Positions 1 to 7,244 of a stretch of DNA of 11,754 bases are shown one piece after another (within the stretch, counting starts at the first letter, position 1; each line of letters begins with the position of its first letter). The stretch is from an uncultured Veillonella sp. (GTDB lineage: Bacteria; Bacillota_C; Negativicutes; Veillonellales; Veillonellaceae): assembly GCA_900765235.1 (NCBI GenBank), contig CAAFRK010000088.1, forward strand, positions 1 through 11,754, written 5' to 3'. The translations under genes and the position numbers were made by a program. The notes under the pieces were generated by a model. That model did not search any database. It saw nothing but the letters and a program-made list of their open reading frames with translations, and was not told the DNA's origin.

Positions 1-3000
1 ATTACAGATGGTACAAATAACGGTACTATTGATCTTAAAAACCAAAAACTTAATGTGGCTGGTACAAATGGTGTGACAGCCACTGTAAATGGTCAAACTG
101 TTACAGTTGGTTTAGATGCAGATACTAAAACTAAAGTTGATAATTCTTCTAATGCAGTAGCTCGTAATATTTCCCTTGGTGCAGATAGTGGTACACCATC
201 TAGTCAATCCTTAAAAGATGGCAATGTAGCATTTAATGTAAAAGGTGCGACTGGTGACTTCATTTCTACGAAGATGAATGGCGACACTGTAGAAGTTTCC
301 ACAAAACGTTCTACTATCAACAGTGATGCTGCAGGTACTGCTTCTGTTACCGGTGATGATGGTTTAGCAACTGCTAAGAATGTAGCCGACGCAATTAATA
401 AAGCGGCTAGTCAAGCTAAAGACGGTGCAGCATGGAAACTATCTGCTAATGGTGATACACCGACTACTGTAGCCGGTGGCGACACTGTAGACTTTACTGG
501 TGATAACAATATTACAGTTACACAAACTGGTAAAAATATTGCTACCACATTAAATAAAGACCTTAAAAAAATGAACACCATTTCCTTTGAAAATGGTCTA
601 GGTGAAACAATCAAGTTTGATGCTGTAAATTCTAGTGGTACATTTACTTCTCCAGGTGAAGGTGCTTATACCAAAATTAATCATGATGGTTTAAGAATTA
701 ATAACGGTGTAGCTGAAAATCAACCTAATACGGCAAATACTTATTTAAATGTTGGTTCGTTATCTTTACAATCGGGGCCTAATAGCAGTGCTCTTACATC
801 TAAATCTCTCTTGTTTAGTGATGAAGATGGCAATAATGCGGAAGGCGGCGCAACAGGTATGGCCTTCCAAAATGCAGCAGGTAAAACAATCCAATTTACC
901 CTTGATGAAATCAATGCTGGTGGCAACAAAATTAAAGAGGTTGCGGAAGGTACAGATGATACTGATGCAGTAAATGTAAAACAATTGAATGATACTGTAG
1001 CTCGTCAAACGTTGACATACCGTGCTAATAGTGCCGCTGATGCAGATGCTAAGTCTGTTAAATTATCTAAAGGCTTAGACTTTGTAGATGGCACAATGAC
1101 AAAGGCTACTGTAGATAATGATGGTAAGGTAAAATTTGATATTAATGATGATACTAAGACCAAAATCAATGATTCTGCAGCGGCTGTGAGTCGTAAGGTT
1201 TCCCTTGGTGCAGATAGTGGTACTGTATCTAGCCAATCCTTAAAAGATGGGGATGTAGCGTTTAATGTAAAAGGTGCTACAGGTGATTTCATCTCTACGA
1301 AGATGAATGGCGATACTGTAGAGGTATCTACAAAACGTGCGACTATCGATAGCAATGCCACTACAGGTGCAGCCTCTGTCACAGGTGATGATGGCTTAGC
1401 AACAGCTAAAAATGTAGCGGATGCTATCAACAAGGCAGCTAAAGCAAGCACTGATGCCATTAACTTGAAATTTGCTGGCGATACGAATACATCTGCCGGT
1501 GTTGTAAATCTTAAAGATGATACATTGGGTATCAAAGGCGACGGTAAATATGTAACAACTGATGCAGATGGTAAGAACTTAACTGTAAAAGTATCCGAAG
1601 CAGAGGTTAAGAAATCTGCTGTCAGTGCAGTTACAGTAAGTACTGATACAACTGATGCGGATAATCCGTTGACTGTTACAGGTACACCAAGTGCAGATGG
1701 CACAACTAAGGACTACAAGGTAACTATTGATGGCGCTAAAGTTGCGACTAAGACTAAATTGTCTTATAAAGCAAATGATGGTACAGCTAAGCAAGTATCC
1801 TTGGCTGATGGTATGAACTTTAAAGATGGTACGTTAACATCTGCTACTATCGATGATGCAGGCGTTGTTAAATATGATGTAAAAACAGCGGCTATTACAG
1901 CTGGTACAGATGGCACTGTTACAGGCCCTGCTACTGATGGTGTGGCAACAGCTAAGAATGTAGCAGATGCGATTAATGCAGCTAAAAAAGCATCTAAAAC
2001 AGAAATTACTGCTAATGATGATGAAGCGGCTAACGCAACAACTGGCAATGTAAAATTAACGTCTACAACGGCTGCAGATGGTCATACAATTTACAATGTA
2101 AAACTTAATGATACATTGACATTTGGTACTGGCGCTAATGCCATTGTTATTGATGGTACAGCTGGTAAGGCTACTATTGGTAGTGCAGCTATTGATGGTG
2201 TAAATAATACAATTACAACAGGTGGTAATAAGGCGGTAACGTTAGATGGCACTACTGGTACTATTACAGGTAAAGCTGCTAATATTGGTGGCGTCACAGT
2301 AGATGGTACAAATAACCATGTAACAGGTCTCGCTAATACGACTTGGGATGGTAATGCTGTTTCTGGCCGTGCTGCTACCGAGGATCAATTGAAAGTAGTA
2401 GCTGATGCTGCAGCTAACCAAACATGGCAAATTACAGCAGATAAAGATGCTGCTACATCTGGTAAACAAACTGGTACTAAAACAGATGCAAAAGTAGGTA
2501 AAGACGCAAAGGTTACTATGATTGCTGGTGAAAATATCACAATCAACCAAAATGGGCGTGACTTCACATATTCTTTGAATAAAGACCTTGTGAACATGAA
2601 CTCTGCAAGCTTCAATGGTACTGGTAATAACACAACGGTTATCAATGGTGATTCCATTACACAAACTGCGGGTACTAAAACCAATACATCTACTGCAGCT
2701 GGTAATACAGTAGCAGATGGTACTAAGTCTACAGCAACAACTGCAGATGGCACTAAGATTACGGATGGTACAAAAACAAATACTTCCACAGCAGATAGTA
2801 CAGTTATCGATGATGGCAATGGTAATAATACAGCTCTTACTAAAGATGGTGTAACTATTACTGCAGCTGGTAAAAATCCTGTATCCTTAACTAAGGATGG
2901 TCTCAATAATGGTGGCAATAAGATTTCTAACATTGCAGATGGTACAGATGACACAGATGCTGTCAATGTACGTCAATTAGAGGCTAAGTCTAAGGCGTCT

Positions 3001-4281
3001 AAAACAGAACTGACTGCTAATGGTGGTGAAAGTGCTGGTAGTACTACAGGTAATATTGTATTGACTAAAACTACTGCCGCTGATGGACATATCATTTATG
3101 ATAACAAGTTGAATGATAAGGTTACATTGGGCACAGATCCAACTAAGGCAGTTACTGTAGATGGTACAAATGGTACTATTAAAGCCGGTACTGTAGGTAT
3201 CGATGGTAAAGATGGCATCATTACTACAGGTGGTAATAATCCTGTTGCAGTAAATGGCAAAGATGGTGTTGTAACAGGTTTAACTAATAAAACGTGGGAT
3301 CCTAACAACATTACTTCTGGCCGTGCAGCAACTGAAGATCAAGTTAAATCCGCCGTTGAAAATGCTGGATGGAATGCAACTATTGGTACAGAAGGCTCTG
3401 GTATTAACAGCACACCAACTGCAACAGCTGAAAAAGTAAAAACTGATGAAACAGTTACTTTCAAAGCGGGCAATAATATGATGGTTAGCCAAGCAGGTAA
3501 AACGATTAGTTATGCAGTAAATCCAGAACTCAAGGATATGAAGTCTGCTACATTTAAAGATGCAGCAGGTAACACAACTGTCACAGATGGTAATGGCATA
3601 ACAATTACACCAGGCAGTGCAAATCCTAATAATCCAAATGCAGGCACTATTTCCTTGACTAAGGATGGTCTTAATAATGGTAATAACCAACTTAAAGGTA
3701 TTGCACCTGGTACAGATGATACTGATGCAGTTAATGTTAGTCAGTTGAAAGCATCTAATGCTAGAATCGGCGATGCTATTGGTCAAGTAGCAGGTGAGGT
3801 ACAACGCGTAGGTGCGCATGCAGCCGCAATGGCAGCGTTGAAACCAATTCAATATGACCCATTGGAACCAACTCAAGTGATGGCTGGTGTTGGTAACTAT
3901 CGCGGTGAAACGGCAGCGGCCTTAGGTCTTGCACATTATACAAATGAAGATACAATGTTCAACGTTGGTGTATCTCTTGGTGCGAACCGCAACATGGTCA
4001 ATGCAGGTGTAACTCACAAATTTGGCTCTAGCCCAGAAAAGAAAAATATTCCTGATCGTTACAAAGCAGGCCCTATTAGCTCTGTGTATGTAATGCAAGA
4101 TGAAGTATCTAGTCTTAAAAAAGAAAATAGTGAACAAAAAACTGTTATCGCAGATCAAGCGGCTCGTCTTAATACGTTGGAAGCTGAAAATGAGCGTCAA
4201 CGTCAAGAACTAGCTGAAACTAAACAAGGTTTAGAAGACTTGCGTGCAGCAGTTAGTCAATTGTTGGCATCCAAAGGTTGA
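1..4281 (+). CDS. Trimeric autotransporter adhesin (YadA/Hia-like), 5' end outside window
   Basis: The frame is open from base 1, so the gene begins upstream; a GTG at 55 is internal. 1426 codons are visible. The protein is a type Vc secreted surface adhesin: three chains form one outer-membrane barrel and a long fibre outside the cell. The passenger is rich in Thr, Ala, Asn, Asp and Gly and lacks Cys. It contains three neck motifs (GTDDTDAVNVxQL at about 949-987, 2941-2979 and 3709-3747) and three Trp-led head modules. It also has duplicated blocks listed separately. The YadA-type anchor runs from about 3751 to 4023 (an amphipathic segment with GQVAGEVQRVGAHAAAMAAL, then four beta strands ending VTHKF). 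Unusually, 85 residues follow the barrel, including a heptad-rich coiled coil. No signal peptide is visible because the N-terminus is missing. The family call is firm; the ligand cannot be told. A terminator hairpin follows 51 bases after the stop. Confidence 0.95.
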   Translation: MTDGTNNGTIDLKNQKLNVAGTNGVTATVNGQTVTVGLDADTKTKVDNSSNAVARNISLGADSGTPSSQSLKDGNVAFNVKGATGDFISTKMNGDTVEVSTKRSTINSDAAGTASVTGDDGLATAKNVADAINKAASQAKDGAAWKLSANGDTPTTVAGGDTVDFTGDNNITVTQTGKNIATTLNKDLKKMNTISFENGLGETIKFDAVNSSGTFTSPGEGAYTKINHDGLRINNGVAENQPNTANTYLNVGSLSLQSGPNSSALTSKSLLFSDEDGNNAEGGATGMAFQNAAGKTIQFTLDEINAGGNKIKEVAEGTDDTDAVNVKQLNDTVARQTLTYRANSAADADAKSVKLSKGLDFVDGTMTKATVDNDGKVKFDINDDTKTKINDSAAAVSRKVSLGADSGTVSSQSLKDGDVAFNVKGATGDFISTKMNGDTVEVSTKRATIDSNATTGAASVTGDDGLATAKNVADAINKAAKASTDAINLKFAGDTNTSAGVVNLKDDTLGIKGDGKYVTTDADGKNLTVKVSEAEVKKSAVSAVTVSTDTTDADNPLTVTGTPSADGTTKDYKVTIDGAKVATKTKLSYKANDGTAKQVSLADGMNFKDGTLTSATIDDAGVVKYDVKTAAITAGTDGTVTGPATDGVATAKNVADAINAAKKASKTEITANDDEAANATTGNVKLTSTTAADGHTIYNVKLNDTLTFGTGANAIVIDGTAGKATIGSAAIDGVNNTITTGGNKAVTLDGTTGTITGKAANIGGVTVDGTNNHVTGLANTTWDGNAVSGRAATEDQLKVVADAAANQTWQITADKDAATSGKQTGTKTDAKVGKDAKVTMIAGENITINQNGRDFTYSLNKDLVNMNSASFNGTGNNTTVINGDSITQTAGTKTNTSTAAGNTVADGTKSTATTADGTKITDGTKTNTSTADSTVIDDGNGNNTALTKDGVTITAAGKNPVSLTKDGLNNGGNKISNIADGTDDTDAVNVRQLEAKSKASKTELTANGGESAGSTTGNIVLTKTTAADGHIIYDNKLNDKVTLGTDPTKAVTVDGTNGTIKAGTVGIDGKDGIITTGGNNPVAVNGKDGVVTGLTNKTWDPNNITSGRAATEDQVKSAVENAGWNATIGTEGSGINSTPTATAEKVKTDETVTFKAGNNMMVSQAGKTISYAVNPELKDMKSATFKDAAGNTTVTDGNGITITPGSANPNNPNAGTISLTKDGLNNGNNQLKGIAPGTDDTDAVNVSQLKASNARIGDAIGQVAGEVQRVGAHAAAMAALKPIQYDPLEPTQVMAGVGNYRGETAAALGLAHYTNEDTMFNVGVSLGANRNMVNAGVTHKFGSSPEKKNIPDRYKAGPISSVYVMQDEVSSLKKENSEQKTVIADQAARLNTLEAENERQRQELAETKQGLEDLRAAVSQLLASKG
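121..408 (+). repeat. Adhesin module A, copy 1
   Basis: This in-frame block encodes about 96 residues running from DTKTK through SLGADSG, SSQSLKDG, FNVKGATGDFISTKMNGDTV and VTGDDGLATAKNVADAINKA. It recurs at 1150-1440, offset by 1029 bases and then 1032 after one inserted codon. A shorter third relative covering only the GVATAKNVADAIN end lies at about 1912-1983. The near-identity at DNA level points to recent duplication or gene conversion inside the passenger. Confidence 0.9.
433..594 (+). repeat. Adhesin Trp-led head module C, copy 1
   Basis: The block begins with a Trp (WKLSANGD), continues through a VxGxxxVxFxxxxNIxVxQxGK core and ends LNKDLKKMNTISF. The same plan recurs at 2425-2616 and 3370-3561. 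These resemble the Trp-containing head domains of Hia/BadA-type adhesins; the exact domain name is an inference. The presumed role is surface binding or stalk structure. Confidence 0.75.
1150..1440 (+). repeat. Adhesin module A, copy 2
   Basis: Second copy of the block at 121-408. The core from SLGADSG to DGDTVEVSTKR-like sequence is almost unchanged; the copy carries one extra codon before VTGDDGLATAKN (TTGAAS replacing AGTAS). Both copies keep the reading frame, as expected for a stretch of a repetitive fibre. Confidence 0.9.
1987..2394 (+). repeat. Adhesin module B, copy 1
   Basis: The block encodes KASKTEITAN, TTGNVKLT, TTAADGHTIYNVKLND, then short GTxGxI/T strands rich in Gly, Thr and Ile, and ends TWDGNAVSGRAATEDQLK. 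It recurs at 2992-3348, where it is shorter because the central Gly/Thr strand region has fewer turns. The repeated short strands look like a beta-roll head, by analogy with YadA-like heads. Confidence 0.8.
2425..2616 (+). repeat. Adhesin Trp-led head module C, copy 2
   Basis: The block begins WQITADKD and ends YSLNKDLVNMNSASF, with an internal AGENITINQNGRDF core. It follows directly on the GRAATEDQLK linker of module B, copy 1. It is the middle of three related copies and carries about 10 extra residues relative to copy 1. Confidence 0.75.
2992..3348 (+). repeat. Adhesin module B, copy 2
   Basis: Second copy of the 1987-2394 block: KASKTELTAN, TTGNIVLT, TTAADGHIIYDNKLND, then Gly/Thr strands, ending TWDPNNITSGRAATEDQVK. 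It is about 17 codons shorter than copy 1, showing that the passenger changes length in whole structural turns. Confidence 0.8.
3370..3561 (+). repeat. Adhesin Trp-led head module C, copy 3
   Basis: The block begins WNATIGTEG and ends YAVNPELKDMKSATF, with core AGNNMMVSQAGKTI. It follows module B, copy 2 in the same order as copy 2 follows module B, copy 1. Modules B and C are therefore duplicated as a pair. Confidence 0.75.
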
Positions 4282-4310
4282 TAATTGATAATTAATCTCT
4301 AATAATAGAC

Positions 4311-4319
4311 TGATATAAT
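4311..4319 (+). promoter_or_regulatory. Candidate extended -10 element before the hairpin at 4333
   Basis: The motif TGaTATAAT is a perfect extended -10. No good -35 sits at 16-18 bp. The same ten bases recur at 4461-4470, where they appear to drive the MATE gene. A start near 4326 would give only a short hairpin RNA ending at about 4400. It may be chance in AT-rich DNA. Confidence 0.35.
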
Positions 4320-4332
4320 ATTTTCTAAAATT

Positions 4333-4400
4333 AAAAGAACCTCTTATATGTTGGGATACCTGGTAGGGTATATTCAGATATTATAAGAGGTTCTTTTGAG
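4333..4400 (+). terminator. Terminator hairpin after the adhesin gene
   Basis: A perfect 16-bp inverted repeat pairs 4333-4348 with 4382-4397 (aaaagaacctcttata and its complement), ending in TTTT. The 33-base loop is itself able to fold: ATACCT at 4356-4361 pairs with GGGTAT at 4366-4371 around a GGTA loop. The A-run on the left could make it act in both directions. Confidence 0.8.
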
Positions 4401-4439
4401 ATTTTGATAGAAATTATTAAATAAAATTATTATATATTA

Positions 4440-4469
4440 ATGACTTTTCATATATTATTGTGATATAAT
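4440..4469 (+). promoter_or_regulatory. Promoter of the MATE gene
   Basis: A perfect extended -10 (TGaTATAAT, 4461-4469) has an aTGACt -35-like hexamer at 4440-4445, 18 bp upstream of the TATAAT. Start would be near 4476, leaving a leader of about 58 bases before the ATG at 4534. It lies downstream of the adhesin terminator, which fits an independent unit. Confidence 0.65.
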
Positions 4470-4533
4470 ACAGAAGATATTGGAGCTAATAGATAGCTCA
4501 ATCTTATACGATCTTGCATGAATAGGAGTTACT

Positions 4534-5943
4534 ATGTTAGACCGCATACAACGATGGTTATCCATTGATGCTATGTTGCCAGCTACAGAACGATTAGGTC
4601 CTGTAGGTACAACAAAGCAGATGTATAGCAATTATTTGAAAATAGCTTGGCCTGCTACATTACAAGGTTTGATGCTGCAGTTTATGACAGCTATTGATTT
4701 AGCCATGGTAGGGGCACTTGGTGCCTCTGCACTTGCCTCAGTTGGTATTATGGGGCAGCCAGAGATGGTGATGCTCATATTCTGTCGTGCCTTGTCGATT
4801 GCGGTAACGGCTATTATAGCTCGCCGCCACGGTGAAAGTGAAGTTGATGGTATGAATGCCGTTCTTAAGCAATCTATACTATTGAATTTCTTGATTTATG
4901 CACCTTTATTGGCAATATGTTTCTTTAATTTAGAGCATATCTTACGCTTTACAGGTGCCGAAGGTGGCTATATAGAAACGGCTGTCTGGTATGGCCGTTT
5001 TGTTGTCATTAGTCTAATATTCCAATCTTTTAGTCAAATTGTAGGTGCCGCCCTTATTGGCTATGGCAATACCAAGGTTATTTTTAAGTCCAATGTAGTA
5101 GGTAATATTTTAAATACTATAATGAACTTCTTCTTGATTTATGGTATTGGTTTCTTTCCTGAACTCGGTGTCATGGGCGCCGGTGTTTCGACAATGATTA
5201 GTAGTGCTGTTATTGCTATATTATTACTGCGTACGATTTCACAACATACTACTACAGGATTAACTTTGCGACATCCTTCAAAATGGAAGTTCGAACGAAC
5301 GGTATTACATACCATGTTCCACGTTGGTGGTAGTTCACTAGGGGAGCAGTTCTTTGAACGTTTTGGTATGTATACGTACACAATGATTGTTGCCTCTTTA
5401 GGTGCCGTACCTTTAGCAGCACATTATGTATGTATGAATTTGATGGATATATTCTATTACTTTGCGATGGGCCTCGGCTTTGCCGGTGCGTCTCATACGG
5501 GACAGTGTCTTGGTCATAAACGACCAGATATTGCGAAAACCTATGGTAAAATTGGTGCCCGCATCGGTCTAGTAGTAGGCCTTGTAAGTGCTCTCATATT
5601 TATTGGCCCTGGCGATCTATTAGTACAGTTGTATACTCGTGAAAGTGAAGTCGTTACCTTAGCAGGGGCCTTAATGGGTATTATGGCTATTGCAGCATTC
5701 CCTCAAGCATTACAGCAAGTATATTCTGGTATTCTAAAAGGGGCAGGGGATACATATTATATTATGAAATATTCCCTTGTTAGTGTAGCTATTATTCGGC
5801 CTATCATTACATACCTATTGTGTATTACATTAGGTTTAGGGCTTTTAGGCGCATGGTTATCTTTGTGCTTTGACCAGTCCTTACGATTATGTTGCTCCTA
5901 TATTCGATTTATTCGTGGTGCGTGGCAGCATAAGATAGTTTAA
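4534..5943 (+). CDS. MATE-family efflux transporter (NorM/DinF type)
   Basis: This 469-residue integral inner-membrane protein has about 12 hydrophobic helices, the usual size for MATE antiporters, which expel cationic drugs or metabolites in exchange for Na+ or H+. Visible signatures are the first-helix region AIDLAMVGALGASALASVG (about residues 53-71, with the acidic residue near 55) and the paired half-repeat motifs GAALIGYGNT (171-180) and GILKGAGDT (399-407), one in each half. The N-terminal 30 residues before the first helix are hydrophilic. The start is set by AGGAG at 4524-4528, five bases before ATG. The gene has its own promoter and no partner gene. Substrate cannot be assigned; a role in polysaccharide or lipid-linked export is less likely from the motifs. 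Confidence 0.92.
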   Translation: MLDRIQRWLSIDAMLPATERLGPVGTTKQMYSNYLKIAWPATLQGLMLQFMTAIDLAMVGALGASALASVGIMGQPEMVMLIFCRALSIAVTAIIARRHGESEVDGMNAVLKQSILLNFLIYAPLLAICFFNLEHILRFTGAEGGYIETAVWYGRFVVISLIFQSFSQIVGAALIGYGNTKVIFKSNVVGNILNTIMNFFLIYGIGFFPELGVMGAGVSTMISSAVIAILLLRTISQHTTTGLTLRHPSKWKFERTVLHTMFHVGGSSLGEQFFERFGMYTYTMIVASLGAVPLAAHYVCMNLMDIFYYFAMGLGFAGASHTGQCLGHKRPDIAKTYGKIGARIGLVVGLVSALIFIGPGDLLVQLYTRESEVVTLAGALMGIMAIAAFPQALQQVYSGILKGAGDTYYIMKYSLVSVAIIRPIITYLLCITLGLGLLGAWLSLCFDQSLRLCCSYIRFIRGAWQHKIV

Positions 5944-6103
5944 TCTTACATGGAAATGACAGGAATATTAACTTTGACTATCATTTAAATAGTATTTTTC
6001 ATATAAAACCTAAATTTTATAGTATTCGATATAGAGCTTTGGTATAGATAATATCTGTGTTTTCTACTACTTATCACTTTCTATATTGAAAAAATTAAAA
6101 TAA

Positions 6104-6125
6104 TTTATGAAAGGTTTATGAAAAA
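6104..6125 (+). repeat. Two 11-bp direct repeats, candidate activator box
   Basis: TTTATGAAAgg (6104-6114) is followed directly by TTTATGAAAaa (6115-6125): nine identical bases repeated one helical turn apart. They sit five bases upstream of the -35 hexamer at 6130. This is the layout used by OmpR/PhoB-type response regulators; which regulator binds here, if any, is unknown. Confidence 0.45.
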
Positions 6126-6129
6126 GTTC

Positions 6130-6158
6130 TTGCATATTCAATTTGTTTGATGTACAAT
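6130..6158 (+). promoter_or_regulatory. Sigma-70-type promoter of the candidate small RNA
   Basis: TTGCAT (6130-6135), a 17-bp spacer and TACAAT (6153-6158) make a promoter with four of six and five of six consensus bases at ideal spacing. Transcription would begin near 6165. No protein gene follows on this strand before the terminator at 6253-6293. Confidence 0.65.
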
Positions 6159-6164
6159 ACGAAA

Positions 6165-6293
6165 TGTGGAAAAAATGACACATTGGGGAATGTGTTATCG
6201 GACCAGAAATCTATGATTTCATGTATATATGTAAGGGATATATATAAGAAACAAACAAAAACCGCCTTAGTTCAACTAAGGCGGTTTTTGTTT
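6165..6293 (+). ncRNA. Candidate intergenic small RNA, about 130 nt
   Basis: The interval starts at a predicted promoter start point and ends at a strong intrinsic terminator. The RNA would fold into a 10-bp stem at 6175-6198 with a GGGG loop (including one G-U pair), a 6-bp stem at 6206-6220 (GAAATC, loop TAT, GATTTC) and the terminator stem. It has no supported reading frame. I do not recognise it as 6S, tmRNA, SRP or RNase P RNA. Alternatives are a 3' untranslated region of the MATE transcript or a chance promoter. The boundaries are estimates. Confidence 0.5.
6253..6293. terminator. Bidirectional intrinsic terminator
   Basis: A perfect 17-bp inverted repeat pairs 6256-6272 with 6274-6290 (CAAAAACCGCCTTAGTT and its complement) and is extended by a further three A-T pairs. 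The core is GC-rich and both flanks are A or T runs, so it can stop transcription from either side. On the minus strand it begins at the stop codon of the amidotransferase gene. Confidence 0.9.
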
Positions 6294-7000
6294 TATAAAT
6301 GATTTTGTTCAAGCCAGGCGATACATGCGGCTTTTCCTGCAGCAGGTAACTCTTGGCGTAGGCGTTTTGCATCTTCTCTAAGTTTAGGAATATCGATACC
6401 TGCATTAGAAAGCTCTGCACAATGGCCTACAAGCCAACTTTCAATGAAAGCAGGATCAGCCTCCATATGGAATTGAAGACCTAAAATATGTGTGCCTACG
6501 GAGAATGCTTGATTTGGGCATAACTCTGTTTTAGCAAGTCGCACCGCACCTTTAGGGATTTCAAATTCATCACCATGCCAGTGAAGAACTGGTACATTGC
6601 CTAGCAATGCTAGTGGGGAGGAGGCCCCTTCAGGAGTGTACTCTAGCGGGCCAAAGCCAATTTCTTTCTTACCATGCTTCATAGGTCCTACGTGACCACC
6701 CATGATACGGGAAATGAGTTGAGCGCCTAAACAGATGCCTAGCAATGGCTTTTTACTATTAATACGATCTGTAATAAATTTGATTTCATCTGTTAAGAAC
6801 GGATAGAGTTCCTCATCGTACGCGCCAATAGGGGCACCGCAAACGATGACTAAATCAGCCGCTGTTGCATCATAGTGTTCAAAATCGGCAAGGGGAGCCT
6901 CGATGTATGTTAGTTCAAACCCTCGATTAGTAAGGACTGACTCTAAAATACCGGCATTTTCAAAGTTAATATGACGTACAATATAAGCTGTTTTGCTCAT
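6293..7000 (-). CDS. Class I glutamine amidotransferase-like protein
   Basis: The 235-residue soluble protein has the GATase fold that releases ammonia from glutamine. The nucleophile elbow GICLGAQ puts the catalytic Cys at residue 90, and QFHMEAD supplies the His-x-Glu partner at 178 and 180. VLHWHGDEFEIP (138-149) is typical of the stand-alone GMP-synthase-like subgroup, in which no synthetase domain is attached. The true acceptor is therefore unknown; some relatives are gamma-glutamyl hydrolases or detoxifying enzymes. A cytoplasmic place is inferred from the lack of a signal peptide. AGGAGG (7005-7010 on this strand) lies four bases before the ATG. It is convergent with the MATE gene and divergent from aqpZ, a single-gene unit ending in the shared terminator at 6253-6293. 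Confidence 0.88.
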   Translation of the reverse strand: MSKTAYIVRHINFENAGILESVLTNRGFELTYIEAPLADFEHYDATAADLVIVCGAPIGAYDEELYPFLTDEIKFITDRINSKKPLLGICLGAQLISRIMGGHVGPMKHGKKEIGFGPLEYTPEGASSPLALLGNVPVLHWHGDEFEIPKGAVRLAKTELCPNQAFSVGTHILGLQFHMEADPAFIESWLVGHCAELSNAGIDIPKLREDAKRLRQELPAAGKAACIAWLEQNHL

Positions 7001-7066
7001 GGTTCCTCCTATATAGCTCGATATAACTCTATATATAATAGTAATTTCTACAAAGTATGTAGTAAC

Positions 7067-7075
7067 AGTATATCA
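7067..7075 (-). promoter_or_regulatory. Extended -10 promoter of the amidotransferase gene
   Basis: Read on the minus strand this is TGaTATACT, an extended -10 with no recognisable -35. Start would be near 7060, leaving a 60-base leader. A dyad at 7096-7109 occupies the place where a -35 would be, which fits an activator-dependent promoter. Confidence 0.5.
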
Positions 7076-7095
7076 TATTCTATAGAATTTATTGT

Positions 7096-7109
7096 GTGAT
7101 GAAAATCAT
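7096..7109. promoter_or_regulatory. CRP/FNR-like palindrome
   Basis: GTGAT, four bases, ATCAT matches the FNR box (TTGAT-N4-ATCAA) at eight of ten positions; read with a wider frame, TGTGA-N6-TCATG matches eight of ten of a CRP box. Its centre is about 42 bases upstream of the predicted amidotransferase start, the class II activator position. For aqpZ it would be about 176 bases away. Confidence 0.4.
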
Positions 7110-7244
7110 GATATATAAGAGGGCTAGGGAAAAGGATATCTCAAAAAATATCTCATTAACGATCTTATTAATTAGCTCATTAACCCATAATGTGATTAAT
7201 AACATAGGAAAATACATTTTGTGAAATTATATCGAAAAAAGTCG

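Larger units (their letters stand above)
5944..6292. other. Intergenic region between MATE and amidotransferase genes
   Basis: No convincing protein gene is present. Bases 5944 to about 6100 are AT-rich and show nothing I can name; no terminator directly follows MATE. From 6104 onward there are 11-bp direct repeats, a strong promoter, two hairpins and a terminator, which together form the candidate small RNA described separately. Tiny ATG frames here (for example four codons at 6164) lack ribosome binding sites. Confidence 0.6.

Noticed and set aside
55..57. GTG at 55 as the start of the adhesin gene
   Set aside because: The frame is open back to base 1 with the same repeat-rich composition, there is no ribosome binding site, and no signal peptide follows; the gene clearly enters from upstream.
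1005..1703. Long minus-strand open frames opposite the adhesin
   Set aside because: They mirror the adhesin's biased codons, lack ribosome binding sites and show no recognisable domain. The true coding strand is fixed by the neck and anchor motifs.
1..4281. CRISPR-like or tandem non-coding repeat array in the repetitive first 4 kb
   Set aside because: Repeats are codon-phased, long, diverged and unevenly spaced, and encode adhesin modules; there are no short identical repeats with unique spacers.
6164..6178. Four-codon frame (MWKK) as a leader peptide
   Set aside because: It begins at or next to the predicted transcript start and has no ribosome binding site.
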